Positions 1 through 8,045 of a stretch of DNA of 64,000 bases are shown here, piece after piece. The stretch is taken from assembly GCA_035274845.1 (NCBI GenBank), contig DATENU010000015.1, positions 124,001 to 188,000 of the forward strand. The letters are read 5' to 3'. Each line of letters opens with the position of its first letter. Within the stretch, counting starts at the first letter, position 1. The stretch comes from Chthoniobacterales bacterium. Its GTDB lineage: Bacteria; Verrucomicrobiota; Verrucomicrobiia; Chthoniobacterales; UBA10450. The notes beneath the pieces are model-generated. The model did not search any database and was not told where the DNA came from. It was given only the letters and a program-made list of their open reading frames with translations. The position numbers and the translations under genes are program-made.

Positions 1-1266
1 GCCAGCAAGGAACGGCTGAAAAAACTGGAAAAGGAATTGGCCGAATTGAAGGAGAAATCGTCGGCCCTCAAGGCCGAGTGGCAGAAGGAAAAGTCGATCA
101 TCGAGACCCAGCGGAAATTCAAGGAGGATCTCGACCACGCGCGGACGGAATTGGAACGAGCGCAACGCCGCGGCGAGCTGGCCCAGGCGAGCGAACTGCA
201 ATATGGCCGCATTCCCGATCTCGAGAAAAAGCTGCGCGAAGTCGAGGAGAAGATCAAAGAGGGCGGCAACCGGTTGCTCCGCGAAGAAGTGACCGAGGAA
301 GACATCGCCCAGGTCGTCTCGAGCTGGACGCACATTCCGGTCTCGCGTTTGCAGGAAGGCGAGCGCGAAAAGCTAGTCCGGCTGGAGGAGCATTTGCATC
401 AGCGCGTCATCGGCCAGGATGCAGCCGTTAATTCGGTGGCGAGCGCGATCCGCCGGGCCCGGGCTGGATTGCAGGACGAGAACCGGCCGATCGGCTCCTT
501 CATTTTTCTCGGGCCAACCGGCGTCGGCAAAACGGAGCTTTCGCGGGCCCTGGCCGAATTTTTGTTCGACGACGAGCAGGCCATGATCCGGATCGACATG
601 AGCGAATACATGGAGAAACACACGGTTTCGCGCTTGATCGGGGCGCCGCCGGGCTACGTCGGTTATGAGGAGGGCGGGCAGCTGAGCGAAGCGGTCCGGC
701 GCAAACCGTATTCCGTGGTCCTGTTCGACGAGATCGAGAAGGCGCACCAGGATGTTTTCAATGTGCTCCTCCAGGTGCTCGACGACGGCCGGATCACGGA
801 CGGACAGGGGAGGACGGTGGATTTCAAGAATACCGTCATCATCATGACGTCGAACATTGGGTCGCAGTACATCATGGAGGAATCTTCGCCCGAAGCGCGG
901 GAGCGCCTGGTGATGGACGCCTTGCGGCAGCATTTCCGGCCGGAATTCCTGAATCGGATCGACGACATCATCATCTTTGACCGGCTGAACGAAGAGGAGC
1001 TGAAGAAGATTGTCGAAATACAGCTGAAGCGCCTGGTGCGCCGGCTGGAGAACCAGAAGATCACCCTGCAGTTATCGGACGCGGCCAGGGCGCTCATCGC
1101 GAAGCACGGATACGATCCGGTCTATGGCGCGCGCCCCTTGAAACGCGCGATCCAGAAATTGGTTCTCGATCCGCTGAGCATGGACATTCTCGAGGGAAAA
1201 TTCCGGGAGGGGCAAACCATCAAAGTCGACGTTGCGGGCGAGGGTCTGACGTTCGCGGCGGGATGA
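1..1266 (+). CDS. clpB: ClpB-type disaggregase, C-terminal part (5' truncated by window edge)
   Basis: This is the C-terminal half of the AAA+ disaggregase ClpB, which works with DnaK to rescue aggregated protein in the cytoplasm. The reading frame is open from base 1. It begins in the end of the coiled-coil middle domain (Lys/Glu-rich, about the first 100 residues), followed by the linker to the second ATPase domain. That domain carries a Walker A motif GPTGVGKT near base 511, the conserved pore-loop region with GYVGYEEGG, Walker [12 protein letters not shown], and sensor TSNIGS. The D2-small domain closes the protein, ending at a TGA. The N-domain and first AAA module lie outside the window. 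Family assignment is very secure; ClpB rather than ClpA/C is inferred from the long middle-domain remnant. Confidence 0.95.
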   Translation, partial: ASKERLKKLEKELAELKEKSSALKAEWQKEKSIIETQRKFKEDLDHARTELERAQRRGELAQASELQYGRIPDLEKKLREVEEKIKEGGNRLLREEVTEEDIAQVVSSWTHIPVSRLQEGEREKLVRLEEHLHQRVIGQDAAVNSVASAIRRARAGLQDENRPIGSFIFLGPTGVGKTELSRALAEFLFDDEQAMIRIDMSEYMEKHTVSRLIGAPPGYVGYEEGGQLSEAVRRKPYSVVLFDEIEKAHQDVFNVLLQVLDDGRITDGQGRTVDFKNTVIIMTSNIGSQYIMEESSPEARERLVMDALRQHFRPEFLNRIDDIIIFDRLNEEELKKIVEIQLKRLVRRLENQKITLQLSDAARALIAKHGYDPVYGARPLKRAIQKLVLDPLSMDILEGKFREGQTIKVDVAGEGLTFAAG

Positions 1267-1310
1267 GAATTCGAGCGACACGGGCGGGCTGATGTCTTAG
1301 GCTCCACCCC

Positions 1311-1637
1311 TTGAAAAGGTTTACTGCAATCGCTTTGCTGGCGGCGACAGCTTTCGCGGTGACGCCTGCCTTCGCCGGCGATAAAGAGAAGAACCGCAGT
1401 TGCTGCGCGGCAAAGGGCGAGATGGATTGCGCGGCGACCTACGCGAATCTCAAACTCACCCCGGACCAGAAGGCGAAGATGGATGCGTTGGTGGAGAAGT
1501 GTAAGGGGGCTGGCTGCACGAAGGAAAGCACTGCGGAGTTCATGAAGTCGGCCGAATCGATTCTCTCGAAGGAACAGATGGCTGTTTTTAAGACCGAGTG
1601 CGCCAAGGCGCACGAGAAGAACAAGGCTAAGTCGTGA
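1311..1637 (+). CDS. Small secreted Cys-rich protein (paralog of the gene at 2097)
   Basis: A 108-residue protein starting at TTG, with a clear Sec signal peptide (MKRF followed by a hydrophobic stretch ending APAFA-type at about residue 22). The mature part has a CC pair, then DC, then KCKGAGC, and one more Cys near the C-terminus. It is mostly predicted helix, with a segment LKLTPDQKAKM that resembles the LTxxQ motif of Spy/CpxP-like periplasmic helical proteins. Seven codons later in the window order, the gene at 2097 encodes a protein of the same length and Cys pattern. Function is unknown. Metal binding or a periplasmic chaperone-like role are guesses from the Cys and LTxxQ-like pattern. 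Confidence 0.8.
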   Translation: MKRFTAIALLAATAFAVTPAFAGDKEKNRSCCAAKGEMDCAATYANLKLTPDQKAKMDALVEKCKGAGCTKESTAEFMKSAESILSKEQMAVFKTECAKAHEKNKAKS

Positions 1638-2096
1638 CGCGCGCTGCGCCGCCTGCACCTCAGTCCCGAAGGGACGTCGGAATAAGGCCCGGAGTGAAGC
1701 GAACCGAACTCCGGGGGACGCAGCCCTGGCGGTCAAACCCCTGCAAGGCGTGACGGACCGCGGCAGCGTGCATCGGCGTCTCGATCCGTCGCCCCTTCGG
1801 GGCTGGCTTCGTTTTTGGGAAGCCGTCCCGGAGTTCCGCTTCGCTTCACTCCGGGCTTTATTCCGGCGTCCCTACCGGACTCAGACTCGGAGCTTCTGCG
1901 GTGTCCCTTTGGGACTGAGAAGCGCCGGAGGCGCGAAGGATTAGAGCCCGGAGTGGAGCGAAGCGAAACTCCGGGAGTCTCGTTTCGCAGCGGGATCAGC
2001 CCCGGAGGGGCGACGGACCGGGAACACGACGGCACCCCGGCAACAGCAATTGAAAATTTGAACGACAAATCCCCGAGGCTGTCTTATTTGTCCAAT
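1638..2096. repeat. Composite palindromic repeat module, copy 1
   Basis: This 459-base gap holds no credible gene. It is made of GC-rich palindromic units: a CCCGGAGTGAAGCGAA/ACTCCGGG pair in both orientations, a CGTCGCCCC-TTC-GGGGCTGG hairpin, a TCCCTTTGGGACTGAG-type hairpin, and a GCGCCGGAGGCGCG unit. The same units in the same order recur near 39120-39380, 44385-44690 and 50395-50755. Short open frames here are by-products of the palindromes. The boundaries given are the neighbouring genes. Confidence 0.75.
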
Positions 2097-2423
2097 ATGA
2101 GCAAAATTACACGACTAGCTTTGATAGCTGCTTTGGCAGTTGCCGTCACCTCCGCCTATGCCGGAGACAAAAAGAGCTGCTGCGCGAGCCACGCCAAAAA
2201 CGACAGCAAGGTCTGCATGACCGAGACCTTCGCGAAGATGAATCTTTCCAGTGAACAGAAGACGAAGCTGGAAGCCCTCCACGCCGAGGCCGACAAGTCC
2301 GGCTGCACCAAGGAGAGCATGGACAAGTTCCTGAAATCCGCAGAAGGCTTCCTGTCGAAGGAACAGATGGCGACGTTGAAGGCCGAGTGCAGCAAGATGC
2401 ACGAAAAAGAGGCCAAAGCGTAA
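2097..2423 (+). CDS. Small secreted Cys-rich protein (paralog of the gene at 1311)
   Basis: A 108-residue secreted protein starting at ATG 2097. The frame is open further upstream through the repeat module, but the signal peptide (MSKITRLALIAALAVAVTSAYA) fixes the start. The mature part has SCCASH, an internal SGCTKES shared with its paralog at 1311, and the matching C-terminal block FLSKEQMA-LKAECSKMHEK. The two proteins have identical length and aligned cysteines, so they arose by tandem duplication, later separated by or formed around the repeat module. It is followed by a strong hairpin terminator. Function is unknown; it shares the LSSEQKTKL motif resembling LTxxQ proteins. Confidence 0.85.
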   Translation: MSKITRLALIAALAVAVTSAYAGDKKSCCASHAKNDSKVCMTETFAKMNLSSEQKTKLEALHAEADKSGCTKESMDKFLKSAEGFLSKEQMATLKAECSKMHEKEAKA

Positions 2424-2447
2424 CCGACAACGACCTGACAATTTGAG

Positions 2448-2484
2448 CGGCGATCCGGCGAAAGTTGGATCGCCGTTTTCTTTT
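2448..2484 (+). terminator. Rho-independent terminator after the Cys-rich pair
   Basis: A 9-bp perfect stem, CGGCGATCC and GGATCGCCG, with a 10-base loop, is followed by TTTTCTTTT, 24 bases after the stop of the upstream gene. It probably ends the plus-strand transcript. Confidence 0.85.
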
Positions 2485-2591
2485 GAGCGCGTAAAAGAAT
2501 AGATAAGCATTTGACGACCAGCCTTCAACGCGTTTGAGCTAACTCGCGAATCGGAACGGCACGGCGACCGAGCGCCGCGGCTACAGCGCTG

Positions 2592-4787
2592 TCAGCGTTG
2601 CTCGAAGAGTTCGGCGCGGTTGACCCGCTCGCCTTTCAGGAACACCGCTGAGATCGACGAAAGCACGCGAACATCCCGAAGCGGGTCGCCATCGACCATG
2701 AGAAGCGTAGCTTCCTTGCCCTTTTCGACTGTGCCGATCCGGGAATCGGTCCGGAGCAGCTTGGCCGCGTTGCTCGTGGCGGCCTGAAGAGCCACCTCGA
2801 CCGGAATCCCGGCCGCCACCCAAAGCTCGATCTCGTGTTGGACTGTCGGCCCGTGCATGACCAGGAAATTTCCGGCGTCGGACCCAGTCACCAAAAGCAC
2901 GCCGGCCTGCCAGGCTTTCAGCAGGTTTCGGCCGCCAATTTCCATCGACATGGGGTAATGCTGCAAACCTTCGCGCAGTCCTTTGAATTGATCGCTGGTG
3001 GCCGCCTTTGCCGTGCCGTTAAGCAAATCCTTCTGGGTCACCTGCTGGACGAGGGAACGCTGGAGCAGCGTGGTGTCGCCCTTGGAGAAGTTCGAGAATC
3101 CTTCCACCACGCTTAAGGTTGGGTCGTAGGCGATATTCTTCGCCTTCATTTCCGCGATCGTAGCATCGGGGATTTCGTCAATGAACGAGCCGTGCTCGAT
3201 CGAGTCCGCGCCCAGCAGGACCGCATCTCCGACATCCCTGGCGTTGCCGGTGTGGATGGCGACCGGGAGCTGCTTCGCGTGCGCTTCCTCAACGACCGAC
3301 CGGAGAACTTCGACATCCATCCGGTTGAATGAATATCCGGGGACGCCCGCTTCCAGGACGCCTTTGATCGCATCGACGTGCTGCCCGGCCAGATCATTCA
3401 CTTGCTTGCGCGCTTCTTCAGCGTTCTTCGGCGTCCGGACAAATTGAGCGTTGAACTCGGCCCGCATCGCTTCCGGCATGAACCTGGCGTATTCCGTTCC
3501 GTGCCCGCCTTCCGCGGTAAAGAGCGGCCCGCAAAATAGCAATTCGGTCCCGAGTTTTTCGCCGGTCCCAAAGCGACCGCGCAATTTCAACATGCTATCG
3601 AGACGATCGCCTGCGCTTCGGACTGCCGTCGTGCCGCAATAGAGATAAGCCTCGAGGGCGCGCTCGGAGGTCTTCGCCGGATCCATCTTCGTCATGTCCT
3701 CGGGGAAGCCGCCACTCGCGCCGAGATGGACATGCACGTCAATCAAACCCGGCAGGATCGTCTTGCCGGCCGCTTCGATCGCGTCGGCATTGAGTGATTT
3801 CGGGTCCGGAATATTTCCTTCGTAGATTTCTTCGATCTTCCCGTGGCGGATCAAAATCGCGCCGGATTCGATCACTTTTCCATTGCCGACAAAAATTCGG
3901 GCGTTGCGAATCAGCCAGGTATGACCGCGGGCCCGCTCCCGATCGAGAATCCGCGCCTTGGTCAATTCCTGCCGGCTCCAGACCTGATAACTGCCGAGAA
4001 GAAAGAAAGGGAGCAGAACGGCCAGGACCCAGAGTTTAGCGGATGGCCGGAGCTTTTCCTCCTTTTCCCAGCGGAAAAGTTTGGTCGCGATGAAAAGGGC
4101 GACCAGCATGGTAACAATCAGGGCGAAAACCGACGGCAGGTTCTGCATGATCGATTCGCCGCGTTGCAGAATTCCGGACATGCCGGTCACCAGGTAGGTG
4201 GCGGGGATGAACTGGGTCACGAGTTTCAACCAGTCCGGCATGAACGCGAGAGGGAAGCTCGCGCCGCTCAGGAAGAGCATCGGCATGTAAATGATCTGGA
4301 TCAGGATGTTGCCTTCCTGCGAAGTATTGACCACTGCCGCGATGATCAAACCAAAGGCTCGGAAGGCGGCCACTCCGAGACAGACAAAGAGAAGCAGCGA
4401 ACCCCAGTTCCCCGGGTAAGCCATGCCGAAGATGTTGTGCGCCAGGAACAACATCAGGCCCACCGTGGGGATGTAGAGGATCACGCCCATGGCGACCGAC
4501 GCGCAGAGGAGCGGCACCGGCGTGATGGGGGTCACTTTGTAGCGCCGCAGAATATTTTCTTCCCGTTCCTGGACGGCGCGCATGCCGGCGCCGAAAAATC
4601 CGGTCCCTAGGATTCCGATCGTCGTGACCATTGTCACAACGAGGAGGATGCCGCTGCCAAATCGGCCGAAGGCGAAGCCGAAAGCGAAAAAGAAGATGAG
4701 CGGGAAAAGATAATTGAAGAAAAGAACGGCGCGATTTCGCCGCGCGAGCTTCAGATCGATCTTAAGAAAGGCGAGAAAGGCTTTCAT
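2592..4787 (-). CDS. ABC-2 type permease fused to an imidazolonepropionase-like amidohydrolase
   Basis: One uninterrupted 731-residue frame joins two families. Residues 1 to about 240 look like an ABC-2 permease: six hydrophobic segments, no signal cleavage, and a cytoplasmic EREENILRRYKVTP loop typical of DrrB-like exporters. A further membrane helix at about 255-275 (LWVLAVLLPFFLLG) leads to a complete amidohydrolase from about residue 300. This has NARIFVGNGKVIESGAILI, the metal motif LPGLIDVHVH, later metal histidines in VAIHTGN and SIEHGSF, the Asp in VTGSDAG, and the C-terminal GKEATLLMVDGDP strand. By topology the hydrolase is likely extracytoplasmic or membrane-tethered. The ATPase partner is the upstream gene, 21 bases away. 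The substrate is unknown. Confidence 0.88.
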   Translation of the reverse strand: MKAFLAFLKIDLKLARRNRAVLFFNYLFPLIFFFAFGFAFGRFGSGILLVVTMVTTIGILGTGFFGAGMRAVQEREENILRRYKVTPITPVPLLCASVAMGVILYIPTVGLMLFLAHNIFGMAYPGNWGSLLLFVCLGVAAFRAFGLIIAAVVNTSQEGNILIQIIYMPMLFLSGASFPLAFMPDWLKLVTQFIPATYLVTGMSGILQRGESIMQNLPSVFALIVTMLVALFIATKLFRWEKEEKLRPSAKLWVLAVLLPFFLLGSYQVWSRQELTKARILDRERARGHTWLIRNARIFVGNGKVIESGAILIRHGKIEEIYEGNIPDPKSLNADAIEAAGKTILPGLIDVHVHLGASGGFPEDMTKMDPAKTSERALEAYLYCGTTAVRSAGDRLDSMLKLRGRFGTGEKLGTELLFCGPLFTAEGGHGTEYARFMPEAMRAEFNAQFVRTPKNAEEARKQVNDLAGQHVDAIKGVLEAGVPGYSFNRMDVEVLRSVVEEAHAKQLPVAIHTGNARDVGDAVLLGADSIEHGSFIDEIPDATIAEMKAKNIAYDPTLSVVEGFSNFSKGDTTLLQRSLVQQVTQKDLLNGTAKAATSDQFKGLREGLQHYPMSMEIGGRNLLKAWQAGVLLVTGSDAGNFLVMHGPTVQHEIELWVAAGIPVEVALQAATSNAAKLLRTDSRIGTVEKGKEATLLMVDGDPLRDVRVLSSISAVFLKGERVNRAELFEQR

Positions 4788-4808
4788 GAATTCAGAAAAT
4801 GCATGGCC

Positions 4809-5744
4809 TCAATCCCTCAATTTCTTCCCGGTCAGCTCGATGAAAACATCCTCAAGCGTGGGGCGGTTTAGGCGCACGTCATCGAGTTCAAGGCCCTGGG
4901 TGTCAATCCATTTGACCATCTCCACGAGGGTCCGGGCAGGACGCTTTGAATAGACGGTAATCCCCTGGAGATCCTCGCTCACGACGGTCCGAATTGCTTC
5001 CGGCCACTGCGGCAACGCGGAATCCTTCAGCGGTTGGTTCACACGAACTTCGATCGCCGATTGATTGACGCTTTTCTCCTGTAACTCCCGCGGAGAGCCG
5101 ATCGCGATGATCTGGCCGGCGTCGATGATCGCAACCCGATCGCAAAGCCTTTCCGCTTCTTCGATGTAATGCGTGGTCATCAGGATCGTGCGTTTATCGG
5201 CGCGCAATTCTTCGATCAAATCGCGAATCTCCAGGCGCACCTGCGGATCGAGCCCCGTCGTCGGCTCGTCCAAAAAGAGCATTTGGGGGTCGTTAATCAG
5301 GGCCAGGGCAAGGGCCAGCCGCTGTTTCTGGCCACCTGAAAGCGTCGCGTATCCGGCATCTTTCTTGTCCTCCAGTTGGAGGCGTTTGAGGAGGGCGCCG
5401 GTGTCCGACTTCCGGGAATAAAGCGATCCAAAGAAATCCAACGCTTCCAGCACGGTGATCTTGTCGGGGAGATTGGTTGCCTGGAGACAGGCTCCGATTC
5501 GATCCTTGAGCTGTTTTTTTTGGCGATCCGGATCGAGATCAAGCACTCGTACTTCGCCGCCGGAGCGAGGCCGCAATCCCTCTAGGATTTCGACGGTGCT
5601 GGTTTTGCCGGCGCCATTTGGCCCCAGCAATCCGAAAACTTCGCCAGGGCGCACTTCAAAGTCGATTCCCTTGACCGCCTCGAACGTTCCATAGGCTTTC
5701 CGCAAGCCGCGCACATAAATCGCAAACTCTCCGTTCATGGCCAT
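4809..5744 (-). CDS. ABC transporter ATP-binding protein, CcmA/DrrA type
   Basis: A 311-residue ATPase with Walker A GPNGAGKTST, the Q-loop in CLQATNLPD, signature LSGGQKQR, Walker B MLFLDEPTTGLD and H-loop TTHYIEEAERLCDRVAIID. A C-terminal domain of about 80 residues follows, as in DrrA-type exporter ATPases. It sits 21 bases upstream of the permease-amidohydrolase fusion and should drive it. Start: an upstream TTG (5756) and two ATGs (5744 and 5738) are in frame; 5744 is chosen, without a clear Shine-Dalgarno to decide. The gap upstream to lnt holds palindromic repeats, so it is unclear whether this pair is cotranscribed with lnt. Confidence 0.93.
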   Translation of the reverse strand: MAMNGEFAIYVRGLRKAYGTFEAVKGIDFEVRPGEVFGLLGPNGAGKTSTVEILEGLRPRSGGEVRVLDLDPDRQKKQLKDRIGACLQATNLPDKITVLEALDFFGSLYSRKSDTGALLKRLQLEDKKDAGYATLSGGQKQRLALALALINDPQMLFLDEPTTGLDPQVRLEIRDLIEELRADKRTILMTTHYIEEAERLCDRVAIIDAGQIIAIGSPRELQEKSVNQSAIEVRVNQPLKDSALPQWPEAIRTVVSEDLQGITVYSKRPARTLVEMVKWIDTQGLELDDVRLNRPTLEDVFIELTGKKLRD

Positions 5745-5812
5745 CTGGGTTGGCAAGACGAATACCGAACGAGAGACGCGGCGCTACAACTTTCGCCGCT
5801 TTTGACGCTCCC

Positions 5813-5841
5813 AATCTTGACGGCTTAAAGCCGTCAAGATT
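5813..5841. repeat. 29-bp palindrome P1, copy 1
   Basis: A perfect inverted repeat: AATCTTGACGGCTT, one A, then its exact reverse complement. Identical copies lie at 16973-17001, 17188-17216 and 34196-34224, all intergenic. Here it lies between the ABC ATPase gene and lnt. It could form a strong hairpin in transcripts from either strand. Confidence 0.95.
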
Positions 5842-5871
5842 CCCTCGCGCCGGAGGCGCGAAGCACTGGAG

Positions 5872-5891
5872 CCGGCACGCCATCGTGCCGG
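5872..5891. repeat. 20-bp palindrome P2, copy 1
   Basis: CCGGCACG, four bases, CGTGCCGG. The reverse-complement form lies at 34147-34166. In both places P2 sits about 30 bases from a P1 palindrome on the same relative side, so P1 and P2 form a composite element. A GCGCCGGAGGCGCG unit lies between them here. Confidence 0.85.
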
Positions 5892-5919
5892 AGGCGGGAG
5901 GCCAAGGTCACGGTTCCTC

Positions 5920-7683
5920 TCAACGGCCTGATGGCTGGCCGTCTCCAACGGACACTCTCCGCGTGAAGCGCCGCACTATGAGAAATGCGACCGCTAACGC
6001 GGTTATGCCCAAACAGACATGGTCGAACCACTCGCCGTAGCGGACGTAGAAGGTTGGCGAAGCGTTTACCGGAATAGCTACCTGGCCGGCGAGCGTGCCT
6101 TCAGTGAACTGGCTGCCGGATTCGTCCGTAAGCATTTGGGTAACGCTCCCGAACTCGTTCACGAAACAGGTGACCCCGGTGTTCGCGGCGCGGACCATCG
6201 GCAGGCGCGTTTCCACGCAACGAAAGACCGCGTTTGCCAAATGCTGGCGTGAGCCGGCGGAACGAAGAAACCAGCCGTCGTTCGTGACGTTGACGAGGAG
6301 GTTCGCGCCGCCGAGGACAAACTGCCGGGTCAGATCGCCGATCGTGTCTTCAAAACAAATGAGCGGCGCGATTTTCGCCTTGTCGCCGCTCAGGTGGAAA
6401 ACGGTGTATTCCTTTCCGAAAGCGAAATCGTAGGGAACCTGGTCGCCGACCACGCGGGCGAGCAACGGAATCGTGTTTCGACCCGGAACATATTCGCCAA
6501 ACGGCACGAGGTGGACCTTGCGATAGACCTGTCGTTTCGCGCCGCCGTCGGAAACCAGCAGCGCGGCGTTGTAGGCGAGCGGGGGATCGTAATCGAGCGT
6601 GCCCAGCATGAGATCGGTCTTCGCGGCAGCGGCGAAATCCATCACGAACCGGTTGCTGGTATTTTCGAACAGGACCGCGTCCGGCATTGAGCTTTCCGGC
6701 CAGACCAGGAGATCGGGGCGCGTCCCGGCTTCGAGCACCGGCAGGCTGAGCCGGCGGAATCCATCGAAGATTTTATTTTCAAATTCGACCGTGAATTTTT
6801 CGTCGCGGGGAACGTTGGGCTGGACGAGAGCGACGCTCAGCGCCCTGGTTTCGGGCCGGATATTGAGGGCGTGAAGGCCGAACCCCATGACGCCGACCAG
6901 GCCCGCCATGGTCAGGGTGAGATCGAAATGCGGCCGCATCGGTTTGACCTGCGTCTCCAAAATGAAGCGCCGGACCGTTGCGAGCAGGATCACGTTCGTG
7001 AACGCGACCAGGAAGGATAGCCCGGCCACTCCGGTGAATTCGGCCACTTGAATCAGGACAAGCTGCGCGTGCAAAGCGTGGCCGAGCGTGTTCCAACCCC
7101 AGCCGGAGAAGATCACGCCGCGGAGCCATTCCTGCGCGACCCAGGCCGCGGCGAGAAAAAGGGCGAGCCGGAGATTGTTGAAAGAGCTAAGCCACGGAGA
7201 GCGCCGGGCGGGAGAATCCAGGGGCGCGATCGGTTCTTCTGGCCCGAAAGTCTTCAAGCCGTGTTCGGCCGCGTATTTTTCGTTGAGCCGGCGGGTGACC
7301 GCGTCCACGCCTTCGGGCGCTTTCGGGGGCCGAGCCTTTCGCAATCGCGGCCGGAGCAAGCCGCAGAGCCAGCTCCAAAGCGCCACGTAAAGCGACATGT
7401 AAGCGCCGACCATCAGCCAGCCGGGAACAGTCACAGTCTGCAGCCAGGAAAAAACGGTCCAAAAAAAAGAAACCCCGGCGACGAAGCCAAGGAGAAGATC
7501 GCGAGCCCAGCGGCGTTTCAAGTCCGCCCCGGAAAACCAGACCGCGGCGAGGAGCGGGGTGAGCGCGATCCAGCAAAGCCAGTCGTAATTGAAAGGCGCG
7601 AAACAGCCGGCATAAAGGAGCCCGCTGACGATCGCAGCGATCCAGGGCCAGCAAACCCGCAGGAGTTTACCGAAGCGCGCCAC
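5920..7683 (-). CDS. lnt: Apolipoprotein N-acyltransferase
   Basis: Lnt transfers an acyl chain to the N-terminal Cys of lipoproteins in the inner membrane. The 587-residue protein has about seven N-terminal membrane segments and a periplasmic nitrilase-fold domain. The domain shows LLVWPESSMPD (catalytic Glu), YRKVHLVPFGEYVPG (catalytic Lys), PLICFEDTI (the nucleophile Cys region) and NVTNDGWFLRSAGSRQHLANAVFRCVETRLP. A last membrane helix closes it. It is somewhat longer than the usual 500-520 residues because of a soluble loop, about residues 115-165, between membrane segments. The start is GTG. It follows the small gene at 7690 by 6 bases. Several lipoproteins in this window are plausible substrates. 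Confidence 0.96.
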   Translation of the reverse strand: MARFGKLLRVCWPWIAAIVSGLLYAGCFAPFNYDWLCWIALTPLLAAVWFSGADLKRRWARDLLLGFVAGVSFFWTVFSWLQTVTVPGWLMVGAYMSLYVALWSWLCGLLRPRLRKARPPKAPEGVDAVTRRLNEKYAAEHGLKTFGPEEPIAPLDSPARRSPWLSSFNNLRLALFLAAAWVAQEWLRGVIFSGWGWNTLGHALHAQLVLIQVAEFTGVAGLSFLVAFTNVILLATVRRFILETQVKPMRPHFDLTLTMAGLVGVMGFGLHALNIRPETRALSVALVQPNVPRDEKFTVEFENKIFDGFRRLSLPVLEAGTRPDLLVWPESSMPDAVLFENTSNRFVMDFAAAAKTDLMLGTLDYDPPLAYNAALLVSDGGAKRQVYRKVHLVPFGEYVPGRNTIPLLARVVGDQVPYDFAFGKEYTVFHLSGDKAKIAPLICFEDTIGDLTRQFVLGGANLLVNVTNDGWFLRSAGSRQHLANAVFRCVETRLPMVRAANTGVTCFVNEFGSVTQMLTDESGSQFTEGTLAGQVAIPVNASPTFYVRYGEWFDHVCLGITALAVAFLIVRRFTRRVSVGDGQPSGR

Positions 7684-7689
7684 TCGATT

Positions 7690-8004
7690 TTAACGTCGGC
7701 GCTGGCGCTCCTGCCGTTCGCGTTCGCGCTTCCGGGCCGGGTTCACCGCGTCCTGCAGATCCTTCGAGTAAGAGGGATTAACCCGGAAGGATGCTTTCTC
7801 AACGTCTTCCATCAGACGAATATTGACCTTGTTGGCAAGGACGTAGCCGAGATCGATCAATCCAATCAGCGTGTCGAGGAATTCGCCGGTCTCCATCTCT
7901 TCGATACGATCGATGAGCAGTTTGCCGAGGAGCGGGGAACCGGAGAGCCCGATTTTTTTCAGGATCGAGATCTCTCCGCCATCGAGTCTAATGTCACGGG
8001 CCAT
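7690..8004 (-). CDS. Conserved hypothetical small protein upstream of lnt
   Basis: A 104-residue soluble protein. ATG 8004 was chosen over a longer open frame because an AGGAAAGG ribosome-binding site precedes it. The protein starts MARDIRLDGGEISILKKIG, is predicted largely helical, and ends in a very basic tail (KRERERQERQRRR). No membrane segment or signal peptide is seen. It lies 41 bases after the phosphohexomutase stop and 6 bases before lnt, so it is very likely in their operon. I do not recognise a family. The basic tail could bind nucleic acid or acidic lipids, but that is speculation. Confidence 0.75.
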   Translation of the reverse strand: MARDIRLDGGEISILKKIGLSGSPLLGKLLIDRIEEMETGEFLDTLIGLIDLGYVLANKVNIRLMEDVEKASFRVNPSYSKDLQDAVNPARKRERERQERQRRR

Positions 8005-8045
8005 TTTGAAAACCTTTCCTTCTCTCGCGCAGGATGTCGAGCGTG

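Noticed and set aside
1750..1944. Short frames within the palindromic modules (also at 12296, 39142, 44263 and 50347)
   Set aside because: Their translations are Arg/Pro/Gly-rich products of repeats and recur wherever the module occurs.
3843..4610. Long plus-strand open frame (255 codons) opposite the permease-amidohydrolase gene
   Set aside because: It lies fully antisense to a well-supported gene, has a skewed composition and no recognisable domain.
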